From NCBI GenBank assembly GCA_905205855.1, contig CAJLFL010000041.1, positions 1 through 11,738 on the forward strand: 11,738 nucleotides of DNA, read 5' to 3'. The notes under the pieces were generated by a model that was not told where the DNA came from, ran no database searches, and saw nothing but the letters and a program-made list of their open reading frames with translations. This document shows, one piece after another, positions 11,676 through 11,738 of this stretch (its first letter is position 1; every line of letters starts with the position of its first letter). The translations under genes were made by a program, and so were the position numbers. This DNA is from an uncultured Eubacteriales bacterium (GTDB lineage: Bacteria > Bacillota > Clostridia > Monoglobales > Monoglobaceae).

Positions 11676-11738
11676 TGTATTCTGTATCGGCTAACTCAAT
11701 AAACCAAGTCATTTAGACTAAGGCTAACACAAAATTTT

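Overview
The window reads as low-to-moderate GC chromosome from a Clostridia-type Firmicute, probably gut- or rumen-associated. The clues are the topA-trmFO pair (the folate-dependent TrmFO is typical of Gram-positives), strong AGGAGG ribosome sites, a zinc-finger ClpE-type ATPase, secreted copper-amine-oxidase-like stalk-domain proteins, and a tmRNA whose tag ends in LAYAA. I cannot name a genus. Gene content is mostly housekeeping. I see no CRISPR array, insertion sequence, phage gene or tRNA.

Left block, plus strand (1-3447): the 3' end of topA, then trmFO 9 nt later, then a membrane acyltransferase whose ATG lies 1 nt past the trmFO stop. It ends at a 27-bp perfect inverted repeat (3447-3502), probably a terminator for both strands. 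Coming toward it on the minus strand are two tandem paralogous secreted stalk-domain genes (4447 to 3506) with a clear promoter at 4505-4533.

Central block, plus strand (4638-9859): mntP (manganese exporter), a clpE-like unfoldase, smpB, a NodB-type polysaccharide deacetylase and an alpha/beta hydrolase. Gaps are 23-64 nt with no terminator visible. mntP has its own promoter, overlapped by an inverted repeat. smpB has a near-consensus promoter whose 17-bp spacer holds a perfect 15-bp palindrome.

Right block: the tmRNA gene ssrA (9900-10248) with its own terminator, then a convergent minus-strand gene for a membrane diguanylate cyclase (11643 to 10282). Its N-terminus resembles the substrate-binding S component of ECF vitamin transporters.

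Two themes stand out. One is protein quality control: SmpB and tmRNA rescue stalled ribosomes and tag the unfinished peptides, and a ClpP-docking AAA+ unfoldase is encoded directly upstream, but two carbohydrate-active esterase genes lie between smpB and ssrA. The other is the ECF-S-like/GGDEF fusion, which could couple binding of a small nutrient to c-di-GMP synthesis; this is the most unusual protein architecture in the window. The palindromes at the smpB, ssrA and mntP promoters are the main unexplained DNA-level structures.
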